Shown: positions 35,044 through 43,093 of the stretch, one piece after another | Layout: each line of letters begins with the position of its first letter | Position numbering within the stretch: position 1 is the first letter of the stretch | Source: Paraburkholderia phenazinium | GTDB taxonomy: Bacteria > Pseudomonadota > Gammaproteobacteria > Burkholderiales > Burkholderiaceae | Reading direction: 5' to 3' | Length of the DNA: 64,000 nucleotides | NCBI RefSeq assembly: GCF_900100735.1 | Contig: NZ_FNCJ01000016.1 | Coordinates: forward strand, 62,001 to 126,000 | Position numbers and translations under genes: made by a program | The notes under the pieces: model-generated | Database searches by the model: none | What the model saw: only the letters and a program-made list of their open reading frames with translations | What the model was told of the DNA's origin: nothing

Positions 35044-36624
35044 GTGTCGTTTTATAGAAATCTGAAGATTGCCGCCAAGCTGGCGTTACTGGGCGCCGTG
35101 CTGCTGGCGGCGACGATGGTGGTCGGCCTGGAAGGATGGCATGCGCTCTCCGACACCCACGCGCTGCAGGTTCAGTCGGCCCAGACGCTCGAGCAGTACG
35201 CGCAGGCGGCCGATACGGCGCGCGTCGCCCAGGTCGAATTCAAGAAGCAGGTCCAGGAATGGAAAGACCTGCTCCTGCGCAGCAGCGATGCGGCGGCGCT
35301 CGCCACGCACCAGCAGGCGTTCGTCACACAGAGCGACAAGACGACGGCAGCCTTGCAGAAACTCAGAAGCCAGTTGAGCGCGTTAGGGGTGAGCCTCGAC
35401 GGCGTGGACAACGCGCTTGCCACCCACGAATCGCTGCAAACCAGCTACCTCGGCGCACTGAAGCATTTCGACGTGGCCGATCCGAATAGCCCGCACGTCG
35501 TCGATGCGCTCGTCAAAGGTATCGACCGTGCACCGACCGCGGCAATCGACGCAATCGTCGCCTCGGTCATGCAGCAGGCCCAGGCCTCCGACCAACGCAT
35601 CGAAGAAGCCTCCGCGGACGCCTACCGGCTCGCTTGCACGCTGCTGCTGGTGGTGGTGTTCGGCGCGCTGGGAATCGGCGCGACAGCGGTGTGGTTCCTG
35701 AGCCGCAGCATCACCGTGCCGGTCAAGCTGGCGGTGGGCGTCGCGCAAGCGGTAGCCGCCGGCGACCTGCGCGCCGACGTCGAAGTGTCGAGCAGCGACG
35801 AAACCGGCCAGTTGCTGGTTGCGCTGAACGACATGAATCACCGGCTGCGCCATATCGTCAGCGAAATCCGCGAAGGCGCCACGACGATCTCGTCGGCCAC
35901 CCAGCAGATCGCCGCGGGCAATCTCGATCTGTCCGCGCGCACCGAACAGCAGGCCGCCTCGCTCGAAGAGACGGCCGCCTCGATGCAGCATTTCACCGAC
36001 TCCGTGCAAACCAACGCAACCCATGCGCGCAATGCGACGGCGCTCGCGCAAACCGCGGCGCAAGCGGCTCGCGACGGCGGCACGGTGATGAGCGACGCCG
36101 TGCACAACATGGAGCAGATCAACGCTGCCTCGAAACGCATCGTCGACATCATCGGTGTGGTCGAAGCGATTGCGGCCCAGACCAACATTCTCGCGCTCAA
36201 CGCGGCCGTCGAGGCCGCTCGCGCAGGCAATCAGGGCCGCGGCTTTGCGGTGGTCGCGAGCGAAGTGCGCAGTCTCGCGCAGCGCTCGGCGGACGCGGCA
36301 CGCGAAGTCAAGGAGCTGATCCGCGAGTCAGTCTCGACCATCGAAGCGGGCACGCAACTGATCCATCGGGCGAGCAACACGATGGATGGCGTGGTGGAAA
36401 GCGCGGGCAGCGTCACACGCATTGTCGAGGCGATTGCCACTGCAACCGTCGATCAGGCCACCGGCATTGCCGAGGTGAACGACGCGGTGAACCAGATGGA
36501 CCAGGTCACGCAAAGCAATGCGGCGCTCGTCGAGCAGGCTGCGGCGGCTGCCGATGCAGTGCAGGCAAAGGCATCGGGCCTCGTGCAGAGCGTGAGCTTC
36601 TTCAGGCTGGGGGCCGCCGCCTGA
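35044..36624 (+). CDS. Methyl-accepting chemotaxis protein with four-helix-type sensor (GTG start)
   Basis: This is a 526-residue chemoreceptor. The GTG at 35044 follows GGAG and gives VSFYRNLKIAAKLALLGAVL with TM1 at about 10-30. The periplasmic part (about 32-195) is helical, rich in Ala/Gln/Asp, like the Tar-type ligand-binding bundle. TM2 is LACTLLLVVVFGALGIGATA, followed by HAMP and the signalling domain (AAQTNILALNAAVEAARAG). The long upstream reading frame is not conserved. The cytoplasmic half closely resembles that of the preceding receptor, suggesting old duplication with sensor exchange. Confidence 0.92.
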   Translation: MSFYRNLKIAAKLALLGAVLLAATMVVGLEGWHALSDTHALQVQSAQTLEQYAQAADTARVAQVEFKKQVQEWKDLLLRSSDAAALATHQQAFVTQSDKTTAALQKLRSQLSALGVSLDGVDNALATHESLQTSYLGALKHFDVADPNSPHVVDALVKGIDRAPTAAIDAIVASVMQQAQASDQRIEEASADAYRLACTLLLVVVFGALGIGATAVWFLSRSITVPVKLAVGVAQAVAAGDLRADVEVSSSDETGQLLVALNDMNHRLRHIVSEIREGATTISSATQQIAAGNLDLSARTEQQAASLEETAASMQHFTDSVQTNATHARNATALAQTAAQAARDGGTVMSDAVHNMEQINAASKRIVDIIGVVEAIAAQTNILALNAAVEAARAGNQGRGFAVVASEVRSLAQRSADAAREVKELIRESVSTIEAGTQLIHRASNTMDGVVESAGSVTRIVEAIATATVDQATGIAEVNDAVNQMDQVTQSNAALVEQAAAAADAVQAKASGLVQSVSFFRLGAAA

Positions 36625-36734
36625 CGAAGGTGAAAGCCGCACGTCAATAATCGTTCATCAAGCGCTGTTAGGGTAGCGCGGTTGTCCTGCAAGTCCGTCA
36701 CTAATATTCACCCAATGTCGTACGGAGACTACAG

Positions 36735-38438
36735 ATGCAAACCGCTGCCCTGCTTTGCCGCCTTTCTTCCGCCTTTTCTTCCCGTTCTGTTCTCAAAGCG
36801 CGAACCCCACTGGTCGCACTGACCCTGGTCGCCGCAAGCGCAAGCGCCTTCGCCCAGCAGTTTTCGTTCGATGCGGCGAGCCCGTTCTTTCCGGGCTTGC
36901 TGGTGGTGAGCCGCAGCGTGTACGACAATCTTTCGAGCAACGTGCAGGTCGGCCAGGTCTTGCCGCCGAACTGCGCGAGCACGACCGGCGGCTGCAGCGC
37001 CGCGAGTGGCGCCGTCAGCGACGGCACCTATCCGTACATCTGGAACAACGCCGGATACGACGGTAGCTTTGGCATCACCTCACGAATCTTCCTCGATCAG
37101 ATCACACCGTCCGGCGTGCCCGTCAGCACGCTTGAGGTGCCAAACAGCCTGCAGCGAGGTGCCGGACCCAACCAGCTCGTGACGAGCTTCAGCTCCAAAT
37201 CGGAGCTGGGCCTGCATCTGTCCACCGACGGCAAGTACCTCACCTTCATCGGCTACGTCGCACCGGTCAATACGCTCGACGTCTCGAACTCGAACACGCC
37301 GGGTGCAGTCGATCCGACCAACCCGGTCGGCGAAAGCTTCTACCGCGCCGTGGCGCGAGTCGATCGCGAGGGTCATTTCCACTTCACGGAAACCAACGCA
37401 TATAGCGGCAACAACGGTCGCTCTGCAATCCTTAACAATAGCAACGGCCAGAATCTCTTTTACACGGCGGGCAATGCAGGCAACGGATCGAACCCGCAGC
37501 CGAACGGCGTGATTCTCGGCGCCGGTGCGCAACTGATCGATCCGACCAGGCAACCCGAAGCGCAGCAGGACCCGGGCACGCCGACGCCGGTCGGCAGCTT
37601 CTCCGTGACCGAACTCGGCGACAAAGCCGACAAGATCGGCAAGGACGACAACCTCCGCGGCATGACGATCTACAACAACGTCATCTACTACACCAAGGGT
37701 AGCGGCAGCAACGGCGTGAACACCGTGTACTTCCTCGACACTACCGGCAAGGCCTGTCCGTCGGGTGTCGGCGTACCGGCTGCCAACGCCAAGTTGCCGA
37801 CCGCCCCGCTCGCCTATAACGCGGCCACCCTGCAGAGCACCGGTCTGCCGAGCAATCTGTGCATCCTGGCAGGCTTCCCGTCGACGCCGGTGAAAACCGC
37901 CACCACAATTTCCTACCCGTTCGGCCTGTGGTTCGCCAATGCCACGACACTCTATGTGGCGGACGAAGGCGACGGCTATACCGGCGGCGCCGACCTCTTC
38001 ACGCATGCCGCCGCGCAAACCGGCGCTGGCCTGCAGAAATGGATCTACAGCGCCTCGGCGCAAAAGTGGACGCTGGCCTATACGTTGCAGGCCGGTTTGA
38101 ACCTCGGTACCGAATACACGGTGCCCGGTTATCCGACGGGTTCGAACCCGGCCACCAGTCTGCCGTGGGCGCCGGCCACCGACGGCCTGCGTGGCCTGAC
38201 GGGCCGCGTCGAAAACGACGGGACGGTAACGATCTGGGCGATTACTTCGACAGTGAGCGGCAACGGCGATACGGGCGCGGATCCGAACAAACTGGTGGTG
38301 GCGCGCGATCTGCTGAAGAACACCAGCGCCGCGGGTGCCGCCAGCGAGAAGTTCGTCACGCTGCGTAGCGCCGGTTTCGGCGAGGTGCTGCGTGGGGTGT
38401 CGTTCACGCCAGGTACCGGCGCGAACGGCTGGTTCTAA
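36735..38438 (+). CDS. Exported beta-propeller-like protein of unknown function
   Basis: This 567-residue protein has a signal peptide (TPLVALTLVAASASAFAQQ, cleavage near residue 40). The mature part is rich in Gly, Asn and Thr with recurring short beta motifs (STDGKYLTFIGYVA, LRGMTIYNNVIYYTKGSGSN, GLWFANATTLYVADEGDG, GLTGRVENDGTVTIWAIT). These are reminiscent of propeller blades with DG turns. There are few cysteines and no lipobox, so it is periplasmic or secreted. GGAG precedes the ATG. It is not obviously in an operon; chemoreceptors lie upstream. I do not recognise a named family. Confidence 0.7.
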   Translation: MQTAALLCRLSSAFSSRSVLKARTPLVALTLVAASASAFAQQFSFDAASPFFPGLLVVSRSVYDNLSSNVQVGQVLPPNCASTTGGCSAASGAVSDGTYPYIWNNAGYDGSFGITSRIFLDQITPSGVPVSTLEVPNSLQRGAGPNQLVTSFSSKSELGLHLSTDGKYLTFIGYVAPVNTLDVSNSNTPGAVDPTNPVGESFYRAVARVDREGHFHFTETNAYSGNNGRSAILNNSNGQNLFYTAGNAGNGSNPQPNGVILGAGAQLIDPTRQPEAQQDPGTPTPVGSFSVTELGDKADKIGKDDNLRGMTIYNNVIYYTKGSGSNGVNTVYFLDTTGKACPSGVGVPAANAKLPTAPLAYNAATLQSTGLPSNLCILAGFPSTPVKTATTISYPFGLWFANATTLYVADEGDGYTGGADLFTHAAAQTGAGLQKWIYSASAQKWTLAYTLQAGLNLGTEYTVPGYPTGSNPATSLPWAPATDGLRGLTGRVENDGTVTIWAITSTVSGNGDTGADPNKLVVARDLLKNTSAAGAASEKFVTLRSAGFGEVLRGVSFTPGTGANGWF

Positions 38439-38530
38439 TCACGCGCTCGCAGCCTGAACGCCGCCACGGTCTCATTCAGTTGCCGCCGCTGGTCTTCCAG
38501 CGAACGGGAGGCCGCGGCGGCTTGTTCGAC
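38435..38530 (-). pseudogene. Remnant of a chemoreceptor gene (C-terminal 31 codons)
   Basis: On the minus strand 38530-38435 translates without interruption to VEQAAAASRSLEDQ followed by RRQLNETVAAFRLRARD and a TAG stop. This is the standard C-terminal end of Burkholderia chemoreceptors (compare ALVEQ...LNEAVAxFRL). No upstream part of a receptor is present: the sequence beyond 38530 is the end of another gene. The stop codon overlaps the stop of the plus-strand propeller gene. It looks like a recombination or deletion scar; several intact receptors nearby would provide homology. Confidence 0.8.
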
Positions 38531-38535
38531 AGGCG

Positions 38536-38916
38536 TCAGGCGCCGAAGTCGAGACCGCCTAACAGGACCTCGGGCTCAGCCTGGGTGTGCGAGCGAAAAT
38601 CCACTTCGCGGGCGTAGCGCCACGCGTCGAGCTTGCGCGGGATGGCGTTCAGGTAACTCGCAAAGCGCGCCTCGCCGTCTTCGCCCATCAGGCGCTCGAT
38701 CTCGTCGCTGTCCCAGGTCAGGTGCAGGTTGAGTTCGTGAGGATAGTGACGCAACGCTTCGATCGGCTCGGCCCAGACCTTCACACAGGTTGGATGGCCG
38801 TGGCCGCCGAACGGCACCACTTCGGCGTGAACGCCGGTGTCGAACAGTCCGGCAATGGTGGCGGCGATACGGGGGGCAAACTCGCGCTCGAACCTCGCGA
38901 CGGTCTCCGGGTGCAT
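38536..38916 (-). CDS. Small conserved Burkholderiaceae protein (possibly DUF5594)
   Basis: This 126-residue soluble protein begins MHPETVARFEREFAPRIAAT. It has the distinctive HAEVVPFGGHGHPTCVKVWA and LTWDSDEIERLMGEDGEARF. AAGGAG precedes the ATG at 38916; the open frame upstream is not conserved. I associate it only tentatively with DUF5594, a Burkholderia-restricted family of unknown function. It is divergent from the exported protein at 39001 and followed by the chemoreceptor remnant. Confidence 0.7.
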   Translation of the reverse strand: MHPETVARFEREFAPRIAATIAGLFDTGVHAEVVPFGGHGHPTCVKVWAEPIEALRHYPHELNLHLTWDSDEIERLMGEDGEARFASYLNAIPRKLDAWRYAREVDFRSHTQAEPEVLLGGLDFGA

Positions 38917-38964
38917 GGGGGTCTCCTTCGTGCTCTGCGGGGCATCGTAGCATGGGCAGAACGA

Positions 38965-38970
38965 TATAAT
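38965..38970 (+). promoter_or_regulatory. Consensus -10 (TATAAT) upstream of the 39001 gene
   Basis: A perfect TATAAT lies 30 bp before the ATG at 39001, in the 84-bp divergent region. No good -35 is seen at 16-18 bp spacing. Confidence 0.45.
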
Positions 38971-39000
38971 CCGCGGCTCACCTGAATCTACTGGACCGTC

Positions 39001-40104
39001 ATGCTGCAAACCCGTTTCGCCCTGCTCGCGTTGAGCCTGGGCGCACTTTCCACTCATGCGCTGGCCGACGAGCTGGTCGCCACCCGTCCGGGCGTCATGT
39101 GCGTGTCGGCCGATGCACTCGCCCGCCTGACGCTGCCCAGCGGCGACAGCCGCACGCACGCCGCGACCACCACGCCGGAACTGCAGGGTCTGGCGGCCTC
39201 GGGCGGTTGCATCGACATCCAGCCCGGCATGCGCGTGACGGTGCAGAAGGCCTTTAAAAACACCGCGGTCGTAACGTACCGGCCTGCGGGCGCGCAGAGC
39301 GATCAAACCTTCGTTGTCCCGAACATTGACTTTGCGCAGACCACGGGCGGTGCCGCCACGACTGGTGCAGCTACGGGCAGCGCGACGCCTGCGGCGGCAC
39401 AAGCGGCACCGGCATCTGCCTCTGCCGCTGCGACTCCCAGATCCGCCGCAGCCGCGCCGGGTCTTGCACAAGGCTATCGCGTCGCGCAGCACATACCGGC
39501 CTCGGACCGCGCAGGCACCTTCCTCGAGATTCTCGAAGACGCGCGCATCACGCCCGGGTTGCACAAGACGCTCTGGGGCAGCGGCGCAGGCACCGACGGC
39601 CTGCCGGACGGCGTCAGTCACGCGCCGTTGCTGAATGCGCAAGTGCGCCTTGTCTCGGCGGCCGATACGGTGCTTGCCAGCCGCAAGCTGGACTACCCGC
39701 TCGCCAGCCTCGAAGCCGCGCCGCTGCATGGCCTGCCGTCCCCAACCTGGTTCCTGACCATCGACGCCACCGCGCCGATGGGCTCATATAGCGGTCCGGG
39801 CACCGAAATGCTGGTGCCCGCGCAAAGCGGCCTCGAAGCAGTCCGCTACACGTCGGCGCAAGGCGAGGCGGCACCGCTGGTTCTCGCACGCACCGGCAAG
39901 GCCGACTGGAAGATCGTGCCGGCACGCGCGGGCGGCATCGAGGAAATCGAAGACGTGTTCTGTGCGAACGCCGATGGCGACAATTTCGTTACGACGTACC
40001 GAACCTATCGCTTCGTCGACGGCAAATGGCAAGCTGCTTCACGGCAGTTGCGGGGACTGTGGGAAAGCGACCGCCAATTTCCTGCGCGGCCGGATTTCCC
40101 CTGA
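39001..40104 (+). CDS. Exported protein of unknown function
   Basis: This 367-residue protein has a clear Sec signal peptide (LLALSLGALSTHALA, cleavage before DELVATRPG). An N-terminal domain of about 90 residues contains two Cys (VMCVS, GGCID) that may pair, with SH3-like strands (MRVTVQKAFKNTAVVTY). An Ala/Thr-rich linker (about 118-158) leads to a C-terminal domain with IPASDRAGTFLEILEDARIT and VFCANADGDNFVTTYRTYRF. It is predicted periplasmic. The modular layout with a low-complexity linker is clear, but I do not recognise the family. It is convergent with the hydrolase at 40209. Confidence 0.65.
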   Translation: MLQTRFALLALSLGALSTHALADELVATRPGVMCVSADALARLTLPSGDSRTHAATTTPELQGLAASGGCIDIQPGMRVTVQKAFKNTAVVTYRPAGAQSDQTFVVPNIDFAQTTGGAATTGAATGSATPAAAQAAPASASAAATPRSAAAAPGLAQGYRVAQHIPASDRAGTFLEILEDARITPGLHKTLWGSGAGTDGLPDGVSHAPLLNAQVRLVSAADTVLASRKLDYPLASLEAAPLHGLPSPTWFLTIDATAPMGSYSGPGTEMLVPAQSGLEAVRYTSAQGEAAPLVLARTGKADWKIVPARAGGIEEIEDVFCANADGDNFVTTYRTYRFVDGKWQAASRQLRGLWESDRQFPARPDFP

Positions 40105-40169
40105 TCGATCGAGCGGGAACCTGACGGGACGGGCGGCGGCATAAGGCACGCCGCCTGGCCCCCGAGCCA

Positions 40170-40207
40170 TGGAGCGGCGCAACCGCGCCTGAGCGCGGCG
40201 CGCTCCA
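40170..40207. terminator. Large GC hairpin between convergent genes
   Basis: TGGAGCG (40170-40176) pairs with CGCTCCA (40201-40207), with further inner GC pairing (CCGCGC with GCGCGG). It sits directly before the stop of the minus-strand hydrolase and about 65 bp after the plus-strand stop. It probably acts in both directions, although no T-run is present. A further inverted repeat, GGCGGC-N9-GCCGCC, lies just before it. Confidence 0.45.
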
Positions 40208-40208
40208 C

Positions 40209-41444
40209 CTACTGAACCACCTGCTGCCCCTCCGCATAAACCTTGCACCCGGACCACTTCGACTGACAGTGCTCCAACGCATGCTGAGCGGCTTCCTGCG
40301 CGGTACGCTCCATCAGGTCGAGGTTGCAGTGGCCGCCCTCGGCGGTCACGAACGCCTTGCCCTCGTTGCGCCACGCGCCGTAATCGTTGAAGCTATCCTG
40401 GCAGCCGCGATTCAGACCTTGAGGTTGCGGCAACGCGGCCAGCGCGGGCAGTTCCACCACCACCTGGGTCGGCAGGTTCAACGACTTCAGGAAAGGCTCG
40501 ACGGCCGGCCACCAGGCATCGGCCGGGGCTTCATAGAGCAGCTCGTGCCCATCCTCCTGAAACGCCGGCAGCACCGCGAGCTGCGCCTGAGCGCCGTGCG
40601 CGGTGTAGGCGCTCAGCATCTGACGCGCGAGATCGGGGCTGAAATAGTGATCGTTCTCCGACCAGACCCACTGGCTCGGAATCTTCGCGGTCGTGCCATA
40701 TTCGCCGACCGCCGCGATCAGTTGGTCGGCACGGCATACATAGTCGGGGCGGCTCGAACCGCGGCCACCGGCGAAATCCAGCACGCCCAGCACGCCTTGC
40801 GGGTTGCGCGCCGCGGCTGCGAGCACTGCAAAACCGCCGGTCGATTTACCGAGCAGCAGCACGCGCTCGCCATCCACCCAAGGTTGCGCGCGCAACGCAT
40901 CCAGCGCCCCGAGCACGTCGTCGGCAGACGCCTTACCCGGTCCGAGATAGTCCTCGTTGTGGCAGGAACCGCTGCTCTCCGCATACGGCCCGTCGGAATG
41001 ACCGAAGCCGCGGCGCAACACCACCACGGCAGCGTAACCGTGCTGGGCAAAGGTCACCGCGGCATTCAGCAGCAATTCCGGCGCACGGTCCGTCACGCCA
41101 GCCCCTGAGCTGCGCGGCGTGCCGGGTGTCATCACGATCAACGGCCAGCGCCCGGGACGCTGCGGCCGCACGACCAGCGCTTCGAGCGTCGGCTTGGCGC
41201 CGTCGGGCAAGCTGATTGGCAGTCCGATATGCTCGCGCACCAGACCCGGCAGCAGGGAGACGGCGGCGGCGGATGTGCCGCTGGCCGGTTGCAACGCCAC
41301 GGCAGTGGTCTGTGCGAGTGCGGAAAGCGGCGCGCCTGCCATTGCCAGGGATAGCAACAGCGCGTGAGCGCGCAGCCGGCGCGAAGTCCCGCGCAACCAT
41401 TGTGCGCAACGCAGCCGGACGGTTTGGGCAGGCTTGTCTCTCAT
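40209..41444 (-). CDS. Exported alpha/beta hydrolase (dienelactone-hydrolase-like)
   Basis: With the ATG at 41444 this is a 411-residue protein with an Arg-rich N-terminus and a signal segment (LLSLAMAGAPLSALAQ). The hydrolase fold has LIVMTPGTPRSSGAG, AAVVVLRRGFGHSDGPYAES and the nucleophile Ser in VLLLGKSTGGFAVL. A possible catalytic acid lies in WVWSENDHYFSP and a possible His in FQEDGHELLYEA. A C-terminal extension with several Cys (GCQDSFNDYG, GHCNLDLM, HCQSKWSGC) may be disulfide-bonded, consistent with periplasmic location. The substrate is unknown. Confidence 0.75.
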   Translation of the reverse strand: MRDKPAQTVRLRCAQWLRGTSRRLRAHALLLSLAMAGAPLSALAQTTAVALQPASGTSAAAVSLLPGLVREHIGLPISLPDGAKPTLEALVVRPQRPGRWPLIVMTPGTPRSSGAGVTDRAPELLLNAAVTFAQHGYAAVVVLRRGFGHSDGPYAESSGSCHNEDYLGPGKASADDVLGALDALRAQPWVDGERVLLLGKSTGGFAVLAAAARNPQGVLGVLDFAGGRGSSRPDYVCRADQLIAAVGEYGTTAKIPSQWVWSENDHYFSPDLARQMLSAYTAHGAQAQLAVLPAFQEDGHELLYEAPADAWWPAVEPFLKSLNLPTQVVVELPALAALPQPQGLNRGCQDSFNDYGAWRNEGKAFVTAEGGHCNLDLMERTAQEAAQHALEHCQSKWSGCKVYAEGQQVVQ

Positions 41445-41626
41445 GCTTGGAGGCCTTTGCGGGTTAAGTGCCAGGGAACAGCGGCAGGCGCCGATGCTAC
41501 GACGCCATCGCACCCGATTCTAGTGTGCGATTGGGCAAGCGGTCTATGCCATGCTGCTCCCTGGCCCACGCCTGCGGTGCATCCAGGTAGCGACGATGCA
41601 TCCAGCATCGATCGCACCCAGCCCAA

Positions 41627-41657
41627 CAAAAAAGGCCTACGGTTTGCACCGTAGGCC
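41627..41657 (-). terminator. Intrinsic terminator of the porin at 41708
   Basis: Read on the minus strand, GGCCTACGG-TGCAAA-CCGTAGGCC forms a perfect 9-bp stem followed by TTTTTTGT. This is a standard Rho-independent terminator 50 bp after the porin stop. The rest of 41445-41707 shows nothing I can assign. Confidence 0.9.
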
Positions 41658-41707
41658 CCTGGTTCAACAAGCTGAGTCCTGGGCAGCCAGCCAGCCGCCC
41701 TGCCCGC

Positions 41708-42877
41708 TTAGAACTTGTGACGAATCCCGACGACCGCCACGTCCTGCGAGTTGCTGCCCGAATTCACGCCGAAGTCGCCGATCGAAGCCTCCGCGCTCAC
41801 TGCCGCGCCGTTCGAGTTGAGCGTCTTGCCGCTCGCCTTCTGGTAGCCGAACAGCGCGTAGAAATCGGTGCGCTTCGACACGGCATAGTCGCCGCCCAGG
41901 TTGACCTGGTTGTAATGCGCCGACGACGGCCCCGTCAACGACGTGTAGTTGTAGCCCACGCCAGCACGCAGCGCCGGCGTGAACTGGTAGTTGAAGAACA
42001 CCGAACCGTTGTTGAATCTGGCGGTTTCGCGGAACGCGGAGAACGCGTCGCTGCCGTACTGCGTGTTCGAGTAAGCCGCGCCGAACGTCGCCGCACCGAC
42101 CACATACTGGCCGCCGGCCCGCACGATCTGGATCGACTTGGCGCTCGCAAAGCCCGAGTTGATCACCGTGTTGAACAGGCTGTCCGAGCTGCTGGTCCAG
42201 GTGCGCAGGCCGTTGGTCAGGCTGTTGCCGCCATTGGCGAAGAAATAGCCGGCGCCGAGCGACAGCGGACCGTTGCCGTAGGCCGCGCCGAAGCTGTAGG
42301 TGCGGCCGCTGCCGGTCGCGCCGGCCACGCCGCCGAGGGCGTACAGCGCTTCGACCTGCAAGCCGCCGAAGACCGGGCTGACGTATTTGATCGAGTTGCT
42401 GACGCGCAAGCTGTTGTCGTAGTTGTCGAGGTCGCCGGGTGTGCCGAACACGCCGCCGAAGTAGGCGTCTTCAGTCAGCCCCTGGACCAGATCGACGATC
42501 GGGTCGTACTGGCGGCCCAGCGTAACGGCGCCCCACGTGTTGCCGCTCAAGCCCACCACCGCCTTGCGGCCGAACTCGCGGCTGCCCTGGCCGAATGTGC
42601 CGGTGCCCGCATTGAAGCCGTTTTCCAACTGGAAGACGGCTGCCAGCCCGCCACCCAGGTCTTCCGTGCCTTTCAGGCCCCAGCGGCTGCCCGAGACATT
42701 GCCGCTGCTGAACTTGACCAGCGTGGACTGGTTCTGGCCGTTGCTGCTTTGCGCGTTGTGCACGTAGGCGATACCCGCGTCGACAATGCCGTACAGGGTG
42801 ACGCTGCTTTGCGCATGCGCGCCGGCGGACAGGAGCATGCCGGCGGGCAAAGCCAGGAGAGAAAGGCGCTTCTTCAT
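41708..42877 (-). CDS. Gram-negative trimeric porin (OmpC/Burkholderia type)
   Basis: This 389-residue outer-membrane porin has a signal peptide MKKRLSLLALPAGMLLSAGA ending AHAQ, then SSVTLYGIVDAGIAYVHN. Porin signatures are SRWGLKGTEDLGGGLAAVFQ, VVGLSGNTWGAVTLGRQYDP, a variable Ser/Asn-rich loop (about 215-240) and the terminal IRHKF. It lies divergent from the AaeB-like efflux operon and is terminated by the hairpin at 41627-41657. It is a second porin, clearly distinct in loops from the one at 16902, and probably general rather than substrate-specific. Confidence 0.94.
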   Translation of the reverse strand: MKKRLSLLALPAGMLLSAGAHAQSSVTLYGIVDAGIAYVHNAQSSNGQNQSTLVKFSSGNVSGSRWGLKGTEDLGGGLAAVFQLENGFNAGTGTFGQGSREFGRKAVVGLSGNTWGAVTLGRQYDPIVDLVQGLTEDAYFGGVFGTPGDLDNYDNSLRVSNSIKYVSPVFGGLQVEALYALGGVAGATGSGRTYSFGAAYGNGPLSLGAGYFFANGGNSLTNGLRTWTSSSDSLFNTVINSGFASAKSIQIVRAGGQYVVGAATFGAAYSNTQYGSDAFSAFRETARFNNGSVFFNYQFTPALRAGVGYNYTSLTGPSSAHYNQVNLGGDYAVSKRTDFYALFGYQKASGKTLNSNGAAVSAEASIGDFGVNSGSNSQDVAVVGIRHKF

Positions 42878-43093
42878 GTATTGATTTCCCGTAATCGAGG
42901 TTTTTCTTTTGATGACCGGGGTGAACGATAAGAGAAGCGAGCCGGGGCAGGAACAAAGGATTTCTTCGATCTATATGAATGTTGCAACCGCGCATCAGAT
43001 CATCATTTATCATTCACGTTTCAGGCGAAGCCCGCCGCCCCACCGGCGCGGCGAGGCGTCGCCCCCCGCACCCCAATCGCCGCCCGACAACCC

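Noticed and set aside
41717..42931. 404-codon plus-strand frame over the porin
   Set aside because: Arg/Ala-rich shadow of a clear porin gene with its own terminator.
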